Below, piece by piece: positions 9,065-18,261 of a DNA stretch of 64,000 nucleotides. Position 1 is the first letter of the stretch, and each line of letters begins with the position of its first letter. This stretch comes from Sulfitobacter pontiacus (lineage in GTDB: Bacteria; Pseudomonadota; Alphaproteobacteria; Rhodobacterales; Rhodobacteraceae). The stretch is from NCBI RefSeq assembly GCF_040790665.1, contig NZ_CP160849.1:124001-188000 (forward strand), read 5' to 3'. The notes below the pieces were generated by a model, which was given only the letters and a program-made list of their open reading frames with translations, was not told the DNA's origin and ran no database searches. A program made the position numbers and the translations under genes.

Positions 9065-9964
9065 TCAGAACCGATTGACCGGTATCTTGAGGTAAGCGTG
9101 ACCGTCGTCTTCCGCCTCCGGCAAGCGCCCCGCCCTAAGGTTCATCTGCAAGACATGCAGCATCCGGTCGGGCAGCGCGAGGGTTTTGTCCCGCGCCTCG
9201 CGTTGGTCGACGAAGCTTTGCTGCGACACGCCACCGCCGATATGGGCGTTGTGCCGGCGTTGTTCGGCCACGGTGGATTCCCACATGGGTTGGCTGCGAT
9301 ACTCGGTGCCATAGTCATGGCCGATGAACAGACGCGTGGCATCCGGCAGGGCAAGGATATCTTGCAGGGACTGGTAGAGTTCAGCCGCGGTGCCACCCGG
9401 AAAATCGGCGCGCGCTGTGCCCACGTCAGTCTGCATAAAGCTGTCATGCACAAAGGCCGCGTCAGAGCCTACAACATAGGTGATCGACCCCAACGTGTGC
9501 CCCGGCGACAGCATCACCCGCACGGACAGCTCGCCGATGGTGAATGTATCGCCATCCTCGAACAAATGGTCGAAATCGGCGGCGGGGTCAAAGGCGTCGG
9601 GCATGTTGTAATAGTCACGCCAGAGCTCTGCGATCTCTGTCACCTTGGCCCCGATGGCATTGGGCTTGTTTAGCCGTTGCTTCAATACGTGCGAGGCCAT
9701 GAGATGGTCCGCATGGGGGTGGGTGTCGAGGATCCATTCGATCTCGTAGCCCGCGGCTTCCGCGTGGCGCAGGATGGTATCGACATGCTGCGTGTCAGTC
9801 GCCGCACTTTGTGGGCTGAAGCCCAGAACCACGTCGATCACCGCCGCCTTGGAGGTCGCCGGATCCGCCACCAGATATTGGATGCTGCCGGTATCGTCAT
9901 CGTAAAAACCGGTCACTTCAGGGGAACCGGGGCCGGTCGAGGGGCTGGTGCGTGAAAACTTCAC
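9065..9964 (-). CDS. MBL-fold metallohydrolase, persulfide dioxygenase/Blh-like
   Basis: This 299-residue protein has the metallo-beta-lactamase motif THPHADH (near residues 81-87) and SPGHTLGS with its metal-binding histidine. HDSFMQTDVGTARADFPGG, GHDY and a VAEQRRHNAHI segment follow, and are typical of ETHE1/Blh persulfide dioxygenases. These iron enzymes oxidise glutathione persulfide to sulfite. I choose the GTG at 9964 because AGGAGG lies 8 nt upstream. A TTG at 9970 in the same frame would sit only 2 nt from that ribosome site. It is upstream of the DUF3422 gene and near the YeeE transporter, which fits handling of sulfane sulfur, though regulation by a BigR-type factor is not visible here. 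Confidence 0.88.
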   Translation of the reverse strand: MKFSRTSPSTGPGSPEVTGFYDDDTGSIQYLVADPATSKAAVIDVVLGFSPQSAATDTQHVDTILRHAEAAGYEIEWILDTHPHADHLMASHVLKQRLNKPNAIGAKVTEIAELWRDYYNMPDAFDPAADFDHLFEDGDTFTIGELSVRVMLSPGHTLGSITYVVGSDAAFVHDSFMQTDVGTARADFPGGTAAELYQSLQDILALPDATRLFIGHDYGTEYRSQPMWESTVAEQRRHNAHIGGGVSQQSFVDQREARDKTLALPDRMLHVLQMNLRAGRLPEAEDDGHAYLKIPVNRF

Positions 9965-10030
9965 ATTCAAATCCTCCTATATGACAATTCAACACGTGCC
10001 ACCGGCTTGAGTTCCACTGCCTTCGCCCCA

Positions 10031-10067
10031 AAAGCAAAAGGGGCGGCGCATTGCTGCACCGCCCCTT
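10031..10067 (-). terminator. Rho-independent terminator of pntAB
   Basis: On the minus strand AAGGGGCGGTGCA and TGCGCCGCCCCTT form a 13-bp stem with one G-T pair and a 4-nt loop, followed by a TTTTGCTTTT-like tract. It lies 21 nt after the pntB stop. The stem arms match those of the terminator at 27926. Confidence 0.75.
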
Positions 10068-10088
10068 GGTTTGTCGCCTGTCGCGTGA

Positions 10089-11522
10089 TCAGTCGATCAG
10101 CGGCAGCAGCTTGTCGAGGCTCGCCTTGGCGTCGCCGTAAAGCATCCGCGTGTTGTCCTTGAAGAACAGCGGATTCTCGATGCCGGAATAGCCTGTCCCC
10201 TGCCCGCGTTTGGACACGATGACGTTCTTGGCCTTCCAGCATTCCAGAACCGGCATACCGGCGATGGGGCTGTTGGGGTCGTCCTGTGCGGCAGGGTTCA
10301 CGATGTCATTGGACCCGATCACGATCGCCACGTCGGTCGACGGGAAATCATCGTTGATCTCGTCCATTTCCATCACGATGTCATAGGGCACTTTGGCCTC
10401 GGCCAGCAGCACATTCATGTGACCCGGCAGACGCCCCGCAACGGGGTGAATGGCGAAACGCACGTTCTTGCCTTTTGCCCGCAGCTTCTTGACCAGCTCG
10501 CTTACCGCTTGCTGCGCCTGAGCGACCGCCATCCCGTAACCGGGGATGATGATGACGCTGTCGGCCTCGTTCAACATGGTGGCGACACCGTCAGTGTCGA
10601 TTGCAACCTGTTCGCCTTCGACCTCCATCTGCGGACCGGATGTCCCGCCGAAGCCGCCGAGGATCACGCTGACGAACGACCGGTTCATCGCTTTACACAT
10701 GATGTAGGACAGGATCGCACCGGACGAGCCGACCAGCGCCCCCACGACGATCAGAAGATCGTTGCCAAGGCTGAAACCAATCGCCGCCGCAGCCCAGCCA
10801 GAGTAGCTGTTCAGCATCGACACAACCACGGGCATATCCGCGCCGCCGATACCCATGATCAGGTGGTAGCCGATGAACAGCGCCGCCAGGGTCATGATGA
10901 ACAGCGGCAGGAAACCACCAGTGTTGAAGTACCAGACCAGACACAGCAGCGACAAGCCAGCAGCCGACGCGTTCAGGATGTGACCGCCGGGCAGTTTTGT
11001 CGCCGACGTATCCACGCGCCCCGCCAGCTTGCCATAAGCGATGACCGACCCAGTAAAGGTGATGGCACCGATGAACACACCAAGGAACAGTTCGACCCGC
11101 AGGATCGCGATCTCGACGCTGTCTTTCTTGGCCAGCAGCGCTGCGAACCCTTCGGTCGCCTTGCGGGCGGTGTCATCCATCGCCAGCACGTTGCCCAGTT
11201 CGATATGCGCGTTATAGCCGACAAAGACCGCCGCCAGACCCACAAGGCTGTGCATCGCGGCAACCAGTTCGGGCATCTGCGTCATCTGCACTTTTGTCGC
11301 CAGTTGATAGCCGATGGCACCGCCACCCGCGATCAGGATCAGCGACAGCAGCCAGAAGCCGGCCCCCGGCCCGATCAATGTCGCAGCCACGGCCAAAGCC
11401 ATGCCCACGATCCCGTACCATACCGCGCGCTTGGCGCTTTCCTGACCCGACAGCCCGCCAAGGCTGAGGATGAAGAGGATGGCGGCGACTACGTAAGCCG
11501 CTGTTGTAAAACCAAAATCCAT
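10089..11522 (-). CDS. pntB: NAD(P) transhydrogenase subunit beta
   Basis: This 477-residue inner-membrane protein combines the membrane domain dII (about eight helices, residues 1-265) with the C-terminal NADP(H)-binding domain dIII. The dIII signature [14 protein letters not shown] is near residue 330, and [23 protein letters not shown] near 400 is characteristic. With PntA it couples hydride transfer between NADH and NADP+ to proton movement and supplies NADPH. It starts 13 nt after pntA in the same direction, and a strong terminator follows it. Length and motifs are those of the standard family. Confidence 0.97.
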   Translation of the reverse strand: MDFGFTTAAYVVAAILFILSLGGLSGQESAKRAVWYGIVGMALAVAATLIGPGAGFWLLSLILIAGGGAIGYQLATKVQMTQMPELVAAMHSLVGLAAVFVGYNAHIELGNVLAMDDTARKATEGFAALLAKKDSVEIAILRVELFLGVFIGAITFTGSVIAYGKLAGRVDTSATKLPGGHILNASAAGLSLLCLVWYFNTGGFLPLFIMTLAALFIGYHLIMGIGGADMPVVVSMLNSYSGWAAAAIGFSLGNDLLIVVGALVGSSGAILSYIMCKAMNRSFVSVILGGFGGTSGPQMEVEGEQVAIDTDGVATMLNEADSVIIIPGYGMAVAQAQQAVSELVKKLRAKGKNVRFAIHPVAGRLPGHMNVLLAEAKVPYDIVMEMDEINDDFPSTDVAIVIGSNDIVNPAAQDDPNSPIAGMPVLECWKAKNVIVSKRGQGTGYSGIENPLFFKDNTRMLYGDAKASLDKLLPLID

Positions 11523-11535
11523 TTACCTGAACCCT

Positions 11536-13110
11536 TTACGATTTTTGGAACATGGCAAGCATGCGCCGTGTCACGAGGAAGCCACCAAAGATGTTGATCC
11601 CGCACATAAAGACCGACAGCGCGGCCAGAATAATCACCAGGAACGACCCGGACCCGATCTGCATGACCGCCCCCAGAATGATGATCGACGAAATCGCATT
11701 GGTCACAGCCATCAGCGGTGTGTGAAGGCTGTGTGCCACACCCCAGATCACCTGGAAGCCGATAAACACGGACAGCACGAATACGATAAAGTGCTGCATA
11801 AAGCTGGCCGGCGCGACCAGACCCACCGCCAACAGCAGCACGCCACCGATGGCCAGCAGGCCGACCTGATTGCGGGTTTGTGCCTTGAACGCGGCCACTT
11901 CGTTGGCGCGTTTCTCTTCCGCTGTCAGCTCTTTCGGCTTGTCTTTCTTCGGAGCCGCCGCAATCGCTGCCACTTTCGGTGGCGGCGGCGGGAAGGTGAC
12001 TTCCTTGTCATGGGTGATGGTCGCCCCGCGGATCACGTCGTCTTCCATGTTGTGGTTGATCACACCGTCTTTTGCGGGCGTCAGATCGGTCAACAAATGC
12101 CGGATGTTGGTGGAATACAGCGTCGAGGCTTGCGTTGCCATCCGGCTTGGGAAATCAGTATAGCCGATGATGGTCACGCCATTCTCGGTCACGATTTTCT
12201 CGTCCATCTTGGTCAGCTTGCAGTTGCCGCCCTTTTCCGCCGCCAGATCGACGATCACCGAACCGGGCTTCATCGCGGCGACCATATCTTCGGTCCACAG
12301 CTCAGGCGCTTCGCGGTTGGGGATCAGGGCGGTGGTGATGACGATATCAACCTCGGGGGCCAGCTCGCGGAACTTGGCCAGCTGCGCCTCGCGGAATTCA
12401 GGCGAGGAAACAGAGGCATAGCCACCGGAGGCGGAGCCGTCCTGCTGCTCTTCCTCGAAATCGAGGTAGACAAACTCGGCCCCCATCGATTCAACCTGTT
12501 CAGCCACTTCGGGGCGCACGTCAAAGGCCAGCGTGATCGCGCCAAGGGATGTGGACGTCCCGATCGCGGCCAGACCGGCAACACCGGCACCGACAACCAG
12601 AACCTTCGCCGGAGGCACCTTGCCCGCCGCCGTGATCTGACCGGTAAAGAAGCGGCCAAAGTTGTTGCCTGCCTCGATCACCGCACGGTAGCCCGCGATG
12701 TTCGCCATGGACGACAGCGCATCCATTTTCTGCGCGCGGCTGATCCGGGGGATCATCTCCATCGCGACGACAGTAGTGCCTTTCTCGGCCGCCTCTTTCA
12801 TCTTGGCCTCATCGGCCACAGGGCTGAAGAAAGAGATCAGCGTCTGGTCGGACCGCAGCATTGCCATTTCTTCGGTGTTGGGGACGCGGACCTTGGCCAC
12901 GACATCCGCCGTCTCCCAAAGCTCGGCCGCCGTGTCGATCACCTCTACCCCGGCTTCGACATATTTATCGTTGGAAAAACCAGCCGCCTCGCCTGCGCCA
13001 GCTTCGATCATACAGCTATGACCAAGCTTTTGCAGCTGCAGCGCTGATTCCGGGGTCATCGCAACGCGATTTTCCCCTTCAAATGTTTCTTTTGGCGTCC
13101 CGATCTTCAA
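11536..13110 (-). CDS. pntA: NAD(P) transhydrogenase subunit alpha
   Basis: This 524-residue protein has the N-terminal NAD(H)-binding domain dI, starting KIGTPKETFEGENRVAMTP, with a VVGAGVAGLAAIG nucleotide motif near residue 172. A Pro-rich linker (FPPPPPKVAA) and a C-terminal membrane part with about four helices (residues 405-510) follow. The layout matches the undivided E. coli PntA rather than the split alpha1/alpha2 form. The start is a TTG at 13110 preceded by GGGGGA with 8 nt spacing; no ATG is available near the conserved N-terminus. It is the first gene of the pntAB operon, with a good promoter at 13206-13234. Confidence 0.96.
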   Translation of the reverse strand: MKIGTPKETFEGENRVAMTPESALQLQKLGHSCMIEAGAGEAAGFSNDKYVEAGVEVIDTAAELWETADVVAKVRVPNTEEMAMLRSDQTLISFFSPVADEAKMKEAAEKGTTVVAMEMIPRISRAQKMDALSSMANIAGYRAVIEAGNNFGRFFTGQITAAGKVPPAKVLVVGAGVAGLAAIGTSTSLGAITLAFDVRPEVAEQVESMGAEFVYLDFEEEQQDGSASGGYASVSSPEFREAQLAKFRELAPEVDIVITTALIPNREAPELWTEDMVAAMKPGSVIVDLAAEKGGNCKLTKMDEKIVTENGVTIIGYTDFPSRMATQASTLYSTNIRHLLTDLTPAKDGVINHNMEDDVIRGATITHDKEVTFPPPPPKVAAIAAAPKKDKPKELTAEEKRANEVAAFKAQTRNQVGLLAIGGVLLLAVGLVAPASFMQHFIVFVLSVFIGFQVIWGVAHSLHTPLMAVTNAISSIIILGAVMQIGSGSFLVIILAALSVFMCGINIFGGFLVTRRMLAMFQKS

Positions 13111-13205
13111 TCCAGAGTCCCCCGTTTGTGCTTCTGCGCCCAGTGTGGCGCAATAATATTACCCAGAGCGATAGCGCTTGGGTTCCTATAGTACAAGAGA
13201 CGGAC

Positions 13206-13234
13206 ATAATTAGAACAGCGTTTTGCAGCGTCAA
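13206..13234 (-). promoter_or_regulatory. Probable sigma-70 promoter of pntAB
   Basis: On the minus strand TTGACG (13229-13234), a 17-nt spacer and AATTAT (13206-13211) form a promoter about 95 nt upstream of the pntA TTG start. Confidence 0.5.
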
Positions 13235-13356
13235 TAGCGCTAACAGCCCGATTTTTAGGTTTACGACGTTGCGTGAAAACCCGCGCGCCCTTGCGCCTGC
13301 CCCCTGCTGCCGACAGCATGCCCCCCATGATGATCCATTTCATAAGGGAGAGCAGA

Positions 13357-14109
13357 ATGGACCTACAGGGAAAACACGCGCTGATCACGGGCGGCGGCAC
13401 CGGCATCGGGCTGGACATCGCGCGGGATCTGGCCGCACGGGGCGCACATGTGACCATCACTGGCCGCCGCCAAGAGGTGCTGGACGAGGTCGCAGGCGAC
13501 AATATGACCGGCATGGCAATGGACGTGCGCAGCGAGGAAGACGTGGTCGCCAAGATCGCCGCCGCCGTCAAAGCCCACGGTCCGATCCAGATCTGCATCC
13601 CCAACGCCGGCATCGCCGAGGGCAAGGCCGTGCATAAAACCGACATGGAATTCTGGCGCAATATGATGTCGACCAATCTCGACGGTGCTTTTCTGACCAT
13701 CCGCGAATCGCTCAAAACCATGCGCGATACCGACTGGGGCCGCGTCATCGCGATCTCTTCCATGGCGGGCCTGAAGGGTCTGCCCGGGGCTGCGGCCTAT
13801 TCGGCGTCGAAACACGGGATGATCGGTTTGGTCAAATCGCTGGCGGCGGATTATCTGGGGCAACCCTATACGTTCAACGCGATCTGCCCCGGCTATGTCG
13901 ACACGCCCATCGTGTCGCGCAATACGGCGTCGATCTCGGAACGTGCTGGTATCTCGGAAGAAAAAGCGCGCGCGATCATGGTCAACTCCAACCCGCACAA
14001 GCGTCTGATCGAGGTGTCCGAGGTCACAGCCGCGGCCGCATGGCTCACCGGTCCGGGGTCGCAAAGCATCAACGGTCAATGCATCCAGGTCACCGGCGGC
14101 GAGATGTAA
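13357..14109 (+). CDS. SDR family NAD(P)-dependent dehydrogenase
   Basis: This 250-residue classical short-chain dehydrogenase has the cofactor motif TGGGTGIG (residues 11-18), the NAG motif near 83-85, catalytic Ser135, and Tyr148 with Lys152 in YSASK. The PGYVDTP segment after the active site and the C-terminal INGQCIQVTGGEM are typical of 3-hydroxybutyrate or 3-oxoacyl reductase-like members. Substrate is not decidable from sequence. The ATG at 13357 has a GGGAGA ribosome site 6-7 nt upstream. An upstream extension of the frame to 13273 has no support. It is divergent from pntA and probably monocistronic. Confidence 0.9.
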   Translation: MDLQGKHALITGGGTGIGLDIARDLAARGAHVTITGRRQEVLDEVAGDNMTGMAMDVRSEEDVVAKIAAAVKAHGPIQICIPNAGIAEGKAVHKTDMEFWRNMMSTNLDGAFLTIRESLKTMRDTDWGRVIAISSMAGLKGLPGAAAYSASKHGMIGLVKSLAADYLGQPYTFNAICPGYVDTPIVSRNTASISERAGISEEKARAIMVNSNPHKRLIEVSEVTAAAAWLTGPGSQSINGQCIQVTGGEM

Positions 14110-14158
14110 TCGCCCACCGGTCATGATTTGTTAACTTTGGGGCGGCTAAGGTCGCCCC

Positions 14159-14377
14159 ATGCACAAGATCACATACCCGATAGCCCCGTCCCCAAGCGCC
14201 GTCGCTTTCCAAAGCTGCCGCAAACGGTGCCCCCAGCACGCGGGCAAACCACGCGCAGCGCAGCCAAGATCTGCCGCGCCGCCGGATTTCCTCTGGCAGA
14301 AGATCGACACGCTGACCGCCCGCTATCTTGCAAGGCCAGGCCCACTGCATTTGCCGCGCATCACGCTGTCGGGGTAA
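14159..14377 (+). CDS. Possible small hypothetical protein
   Basis: This short frame of 72 residues starts MHKITYPIAPSPSAVAF and ends LHLPRITLSG. It fills most of the gap between the SDR gene and the convergent amidotransferase-like gene. Third codon positions are mostly G or C in the second half. There is no clear ribosome site, only GC-rich sequence. I do not recognise the protein, and an overlapping plus-strand frame (14128-14406) competes with it. It could be a genuine small gene or chance. Confidence 0.28.
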   Translation: MHKITYPIAPSPSAVAFQSCRKRCPQHAGKPRAAQPRSAAPPDFLWQKIDTLTARYLARPGPLHLPRITLSG

Positions 14378-14381
14378 CCTG

Positions 14382-15158
14382 TCAGGCGGATTTCAACATT
14401 CGCTGATGCTTGCTGTCCGCCCAGGCCTGCGCCGCCGCACCAAAGCGTTCAAACAGGGGACGCGACACCGGATCATTGCCCGCGTCCCATTCTGGGTGCC
14501 ACTGCACGGCAAGGGTAAACCCCGGCGCATCCTTGATATATATCGCCTCTGGCGTGCCGTCTTCGGCAAAACCATCGATCACCACACGCGGGCCCGCCGC
14601 CTTGATCCCCTGCCCGTGCAAGGTATTCGTCCGCACCTTCGGGGCCCCTAAGACCTCGTGGAAGACGCCCCCTTGGGTAAAGGTCACGTCGTGGCGCAGC
14701 TCGAACTTCTGCTCCATCGTGCCATCGGGGGGCATGCGGTGGTTCATACGGCCGGGTAGCTCACGGATTTCGGGGTAAAGCGTGCCACCCATGGCGACAT
14801 TCACCTCTTGGAACCCCCGGCAGACACCAAAGAACGGCTGCCCGCGTTCAACGCAGGCGCGCACCAGCCCCAGGGCGATAGCGTCGCGCGCACGGTCAAA
14901 GGTGCCATGCGCCTCGGTCGCGGGTTCGCCGTATTCCTCGGGGTGCACATTGGGCCGCCCGCCGGTCAGCAAAAAGCCGTCGCAGGTCTCCAACAGCTCT
15001 TCCACCGACACAAGCGACGGGTCGCTCGGGATGATCAGGGGCAAACAGCCAGACACCTGCGCCACCGCGATGGTGTTCATCGTGCCGGCGGCGTGGATCG
15101 GATATTGATCGTTCAACAGGCTGGTGTTTCCGACAATACCAACAACAGGACGCGCCAT
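14382..15158 (-). CDS. Class-I amidotransferase-like hydrolase (peptidase C26, PuuD family)
   Basis: This 258-residue protein is of the gamma-glutamyl-GABA hydrolase family. It has the nucleophile elbow FGVCRGFQEVN with Cys113, the upstream GFLLTGG segment, and the catalytic histidine in QWHPEWD near the C-terminus. Relatives hydrolyse gamma-glutamyl amides such as gamma-glutamyl-GABA in putrescine breakdown. No puu-type partner genes are nearby, so the true substrate is open. The gene follows the GlcG-like gene in the same direction after 74 nt and may share its transcript. Confidence 0.88.
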   Translation of the reverse strand: MARPVVGIVGNTSLLNDQYPIHAAGTMNTIAVAQVSGCLPLIIPSDPSLVSVEELLETCDGFLLTGGRPNVHPEEYGEPATEAHGTFDRARDAIALGLVRACVERGQPFFGVCRGFQEVNVAMGGTLYPEIRELPGRMNHRMPPDGTMEQKFELRHDVTFTQGGVFHEVLGAPKVRTNTLHGQGIKAAGPRVVIDGFAEDGTPEAIYIKDAPGFTLAVQWHPEWDAGNDPVSRPLFERFGAAAQAWADSKHQRMLKSA

Positions 15159-15232
15159 ATTCAGCCTCAGAGTTTGATTTCGCTCAAAGCCTACCGCGTC
15201 CTCAATCCGACCTCAACACCCCAAAGCGGGCG

Positions 15233-15658
15233 TTATTCCTCGCCTTTCAGCCCTGCCGCTTCGATCCCTGCCAGCGCTGCTTTGACATCGTTGTCCGAAG
15301 TATCCCCCGTCACGCCCAGCGCGCCAATCACCACGCCGGCCTCATCGCGAAGCAGCAACCCGCCGGGCACAGGCACCACCGCCCCGCCGTACACACCGTT
15401 CACTGCTGCCATAAAGTAGGCCTGCTGTTCGGCCCGCGCCATCTGCGCGCGCCCTGCCATCCCCAGCATCACCGCGCCATAGGCTTTGCCGTGGGCGATT
15501 CCGAAACGCCCCGGTGCGGCACCGTCTTCCCGCTCGAAGGCTTGCACGTGGCCGCCCGCATCAAGCACCACTGCCGACAAGGGCTTCAGCCCCAGTTCGT
15601 GCCCCTTCTTGAACGTCTCGGCGATCATCGTCCGCGCCTGCTCTAATGTGACTGCCAT
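15233..15658 (-). CDS. GlcG/HbpS family heme-binding-like protein
   Basis: This small 141-residue protein matches the GlcG/HbpS (DUF336) family. The N-terminal LEQARTMIAETFKKGHELG helix, the LSAVVLDAGGHVQAFERED strand region and the C-terminal GALGVTGDTSDNDVKAA segment are characteristic. In E. coli, glcG belongs to the glycolate operon that includes malate synthase G. Here it lies 85 nt downstream of malate synthase G on the same strand, which agrees with that link. Its biochemical role is unsettled; some family members bind heme or act as redox sensors. Confidence 0.85.
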   Translation of the reverse strand: MAVTLEQARTMIAETFKKGHELGLKPLSAVVLDAGGHVQAFEREDGAAPGRFGIAHGKAYGAVMLGMAGRAQMARAEQQAYFMAAVNGVYGGAVVPVPGGLLLRDEAGVVIGALGVTGDTSDNDVKAALAGIEAAGLKGEE

Positions 15659-15675
15659 GCTATCCTCATTGTTAC

Positions 15676-15724
15676 TTCATTTTGCCAACTAAACTCCGGG
15701 GAGCGCGAGGGGCTGGCCCCTCGC
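15676..15724 (+). repeat. Gene-end repeat, copy B
   Basis: TTCATTTTGCC followed by AACTAAACTCCGGGGAG and a hairpin GCGAGGGGC-TG-GCCCCTCGC (15705-15724). It is close to the copy at 62648. It lies between malate synthase and the GlcG-like gene. Confidence 0.5.
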
Positions 15725-15743
15725 CCTTTCCGAAACTTCAAAC

Positions 15744-17885
15744 TCAGCCCTGCGCGGCTTTCAGCTCCAACCGGCGGGCATGCAGGACAGGTTCGGTATA
15801 GCCCGAAGGCTGCACGCGCCCTTTCAGCACCAGATCGCTGGCCGCTTGAAAAGCGATGCCGTCAAAACCCGGTGCCATAGGCTGGTACAGTGGATCGCCC
15901 GCATTCTGCCGGTCCACGACAGCGGCCATCTTCTTGAGAGCCGCCGTCACCTGCTCTTCCGAGATCACCCCGTGGTGCAGCCAGTTCGCCAGCGCCTGAG
16001 CCGAGATGCGGCAGGTCGCGCGGTCTTCCATCAGGCCGACGTCATGGATGTCTGGCACCTTCGAGCACCCAACACCCTGATCGACCCATCGCACAACATA
16101 GCCAAGGATGCCTTGGGCGTTGTTCTCAACTTCCTGCGCGATATCCGCGTCCGACAGGTTCCGCCCGTCCAGTACCGGAATGGTCAGCAAATCGGCCAGC
16201 GTGCCACGGGCCCCACCCTGTTTGATCTCGTCCTGACGCGCCAGCACGTCGATTTTGTGGTAGTGCATCGCGTGCAGTGTGGCGGCTGTGGGCGATGGCA
16301 CCCAAGCGCAGTTCGCACCCGCCTTGGGGTGACCGATCTTGGCCTCCAGCATTGCCTCCATCATATCGGGCATGGCCCACATGCCCTTGCCGATCTGGGC
16401 ACGTCCCTGCAGGCCGCAGGCCAGACCGATATCAACGTTGCGATCCTCATAGGCGCTGATCCAGGGGGCGCTTTTCATCTCGCCCTTGGGCACCATCGGC
16501 CCTGCCTCCATAGAGGTGTGGATCTCGTCGCCGGTACGATCAAGGAAGCCGGTGTTGATAAAGGCCACGCGCGATTTGGCCGCGCGGATACACTCCGCGA
16601 GGTTGACCGAGGTGCGGCGCTCTTCATCCATGATGCCCAGCTTGACCGTGTTGGCAGGCAGACCCAGCACGGTTTCCACGCGGGTAAATATCTCATCGGC
16701 AAAGGCCACTTCCTCGGGCCCGTGCATCTTGGGCTTTACCACATAGACCGATCCCGCGACCGAGTTGCGCATGCCCCCGGTCTTTTGCAGATCGTGCATC
16801 GCGATCAGCGTGGTGACCATGGCATCCATCAGCCCTTCGCCAATCTCGCGCCCGTCACGGTCCAGAATGGCGGGGTTGGTCATCAGGTGGCCGACATTGC
16901 GCACCAGCATCAGCGACCGCCCCTTGACCGTCAGCGCGCTGCCGTCTGGCGCGGTATAGTCGCGATCCCCGTGCATCTCGCGCGTGACCTGCTGGCCGCC
17001 CTTCTCGAAGGTTTCCGACAGATCGCCTTGCATCAGCCCCAACCAATTCCCATAGGCCACGACCTTGTCCTCGGCGTCCACGGCGGCAACGCTGTCTTCA
17101 CAATCCATGATCGTGGACATCGCGGATTCCAGCAGCACATCCGCCACGCCTGCCGGATCGGTCTTGCCAATGTTATGTGCGGCGTCGATCCGGATTTCGA
17201 TGTGCAGCCCGTTGTTGCGCAGCAAGATCGCCTCGGGCGCGGCTGCGTCCCCACGGTAGCCGACAAACTGCTCCGGATCTTTCAACGCAGGTGTCAGCGC
17301 GCCGTCAACCACGGCATACCCCGTTACGTCCACGTGACTGCCAGAGCCAAGCGGGGCTGCGTCATCCAGAAACGCCTTGGCCTGCGCCACGACCCGTGCA
17401 CCACGGTCCGCATCGTATCCCTTGCCCTGCGGCAGATCACCCAAAGCGTCGGTGCCGTAATAGGCGTCATACAGGCTGCCCCAACGCGCATTGGCGGCGT
17501 TCAGGGCAAAGCGGGCGTTGGTGATCGGCACCACCAGCTGCGGGCCGGGCACCCGTGCGATTTCAGGGTCGACGCCTTTTGTGTCAATCTCGAACGCGGG
17601 GCCTTCGGGCACCAGATACCCGATCTCGCGTAGAAAGCTTGTGTAGGCGTCCGCATCATGAGGCTGGCCGGCCCGTTCTTTGTGCCAGCTGTCGATCTTG
17701 GCCTGCATGTCTGCGCGGGTCTGCAACAGCGCGCGGTTCTTGGGGCCAAGGTCATGTACCAGATCGCTGAGCCCCGCCCAGAACGTTCCCGCATCGATGC
17801 CGGTGCCGGGCAGTGCTGCACCCTCGATAAACTCAACCAGTTCGGCGGCAACCTGAAGGCCGTTTTTGTCGGTACGCTGTATCAT
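15744..17885 (-). CDS. glcB: Malate synthase G
   Basis: This 713-residue cytoplasmic enzyme condenses glyoxylate and acetyl-CoA into malate. It is the monomeric G isoform, recognisable by its length (about 720 residues) and by motifs such as NNGLHIEI near residue 260, [15 protein letters not shown] and [27 protein letters not shown] and [11 protein letters not shown] follow, and the region [17 protein letters not shown] lies near residue 530. I place the start at ATG 17885 ([12 protein letters not shown]): AGGAG lies 7 nt upstream and this is the usual N-terminus. A TTG 14 codons earlier is also in frame. An inverted repeat about 80 nt upstream may control it. The GlcG-like gene follows. Confidence 0.96.
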   Translation of the reverse strand: MIQRTDKNGLQVAAELVEFIEGAALPGTGIDAGTFWAGLSDLVHDLGPKNRALLQTRADMQAKIDSWHKERAGQPHDADAYTSFLREIGYLVPEGPAFEIDTKGVDPEIARVPGPQLVVPITNARFALNAANARWGSLYDAYYGTDALGDLPQGKGYDADRGARVVAQAKAFLDDAAPLGSGSHVDVTGYAVVDGALTPALKDPEQFVGYRGDAAAPEAILLRNNGLHIEIRIDAAHNIGKTDPAGVADVLLESAMSTIMDCEDSVAAVDAEDKVVAYGNWLGLMQGDLSETFEKGGQQVTREMHGDRDYTAPDGSALTVKGRSLMLVRNVGHLMTNPAILDRDGREIGEGLMDAMVTTLIAMHDLQKTGGMRNSVAGSVYVVKPKMHGPEEVAFADEIFTRVETVLGLPANTVKLGIMDEERRTSVNLAECIRAAKSRVAFINTGFLDRTGDEIHTSMEAGPMVPKGEMKSAPWISAYEDRNVDIGLACGLQGRAQIGKGMWAMPDMMEAMLEAKIGHPKAGANCAWVPSPTAATLHAMHYHKIDVLARQDEIKQGGARGTLADLLTIPVLDGRNLSDADIAQEVENNAQGILGYVVRWVDQGVGCSKVPDIHDVGLMEDRATCRISAQALANWLHHGVISEEQVTAALKKMAAVVDRQNAGDPLYQPMAPGFDGIAFQAASDLVLKGRVQPSGYTEPVLHARRLELKAAQG

Positions 17886-17961
17886 CTCATAGCTCCTGTC
17901 GCTCGCGTGGAATTTGCTTTGCGACAAGACTTAGAAGGTATCCCCCCGTGGAGCAACATGT

Positions 17962-17984
17962 ATTGGTAAAAACATCTTACCAAT
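17962..17984. promoter_or_regulatory. Inverted repeat upstream of malate synthase (putative operator)
   Basis: ATTGGTAA (17962-17969) and TTACCAAT (17977-17984) form a perfect 8-bp inverted repeat with a 7-bp spacer, 77 nt before the malate synthase ATG and 7 nt beyond the stop of the DUF2256 gene. The half-site TTGGT/ACCAA recalls GntR-family operators, but the spacing is longer than in the PdhR or GlcC sites I know. The regulator is not in the window. Confidence 0.45.
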
Positions 17985-17991
17985 GCAGCCC

Positions 17992-18150
17992 CTACTGAGC
18001 GCTAGCGGCCCCCCGCGCCCTACGGCATCGGTCAGAGCAGTATTTCACCGTCTCCCAATCGCGCGCCCACTTGCGCCGCCAGCTAAAGGGCAACCCGCAG
18101 CTTTGGCATATCTTGCTCGGAAGATCTGATTTCTTGCGCATCTTCGCCAT
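17992..18150 (-). CDS. DUF2256 family small zinc-finger-like protein
   Basis: This 52-residue protein, [19 protein letters not shown] onwards, has the full DUF2256 pattern. [16 protein letters not shown] carries the CxxC pair, and [16 protein letters not shown] carries a CxxxC pair; the four cysteines should bind zinc. It is rich in Arg and Lys. In other bacteria DUF2256 genes often sit next to cryptochrome/photolyase-related genes, but no such gene is nearby here. It lies upstream of malate synthase on the same strand, with the inverted repeat between them. Its function is unknown. Confidence 0.82.
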   Translation of the reverse strand: MAKMRKKSDLPSKICQSCGLPFSWRRKWARDWETVKYCSDRCRRARGAASAQ

Positions 18151-18184
18151 TGCGCCTTACCCCCCGGATAATCCCTATCATCAT

Positions 18185-18219
18185 AAAAAACGGCAGGCCT
18201 TGTCGCCAAGGCCTGCCGT
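18185..18219 (-). terminator. Rho-independent terminator after the small membrane protein gene
   Basis: ACGGCAGGCCTTG and CAAGGCCTGCCGT (18190-18219) pair in a perfect 13-bp stem with a TCGC or GCGA loop. On the minus strand it is followed by six T residues. It lies 42 nt after the stop at 18262. Confidence 0.85.
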
Positions 18220-18261
18220 CCAAATCATTAAATCTTCAATCGTTAAAAGCGCTTATAAAAC

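Noticed and set aside
15780-17633. Long open frame on the plus strand opposite malate synthase
   Set aside because: Antisense shadow of a well-identified gene; composition is His/Arg-rich and not protein-like.
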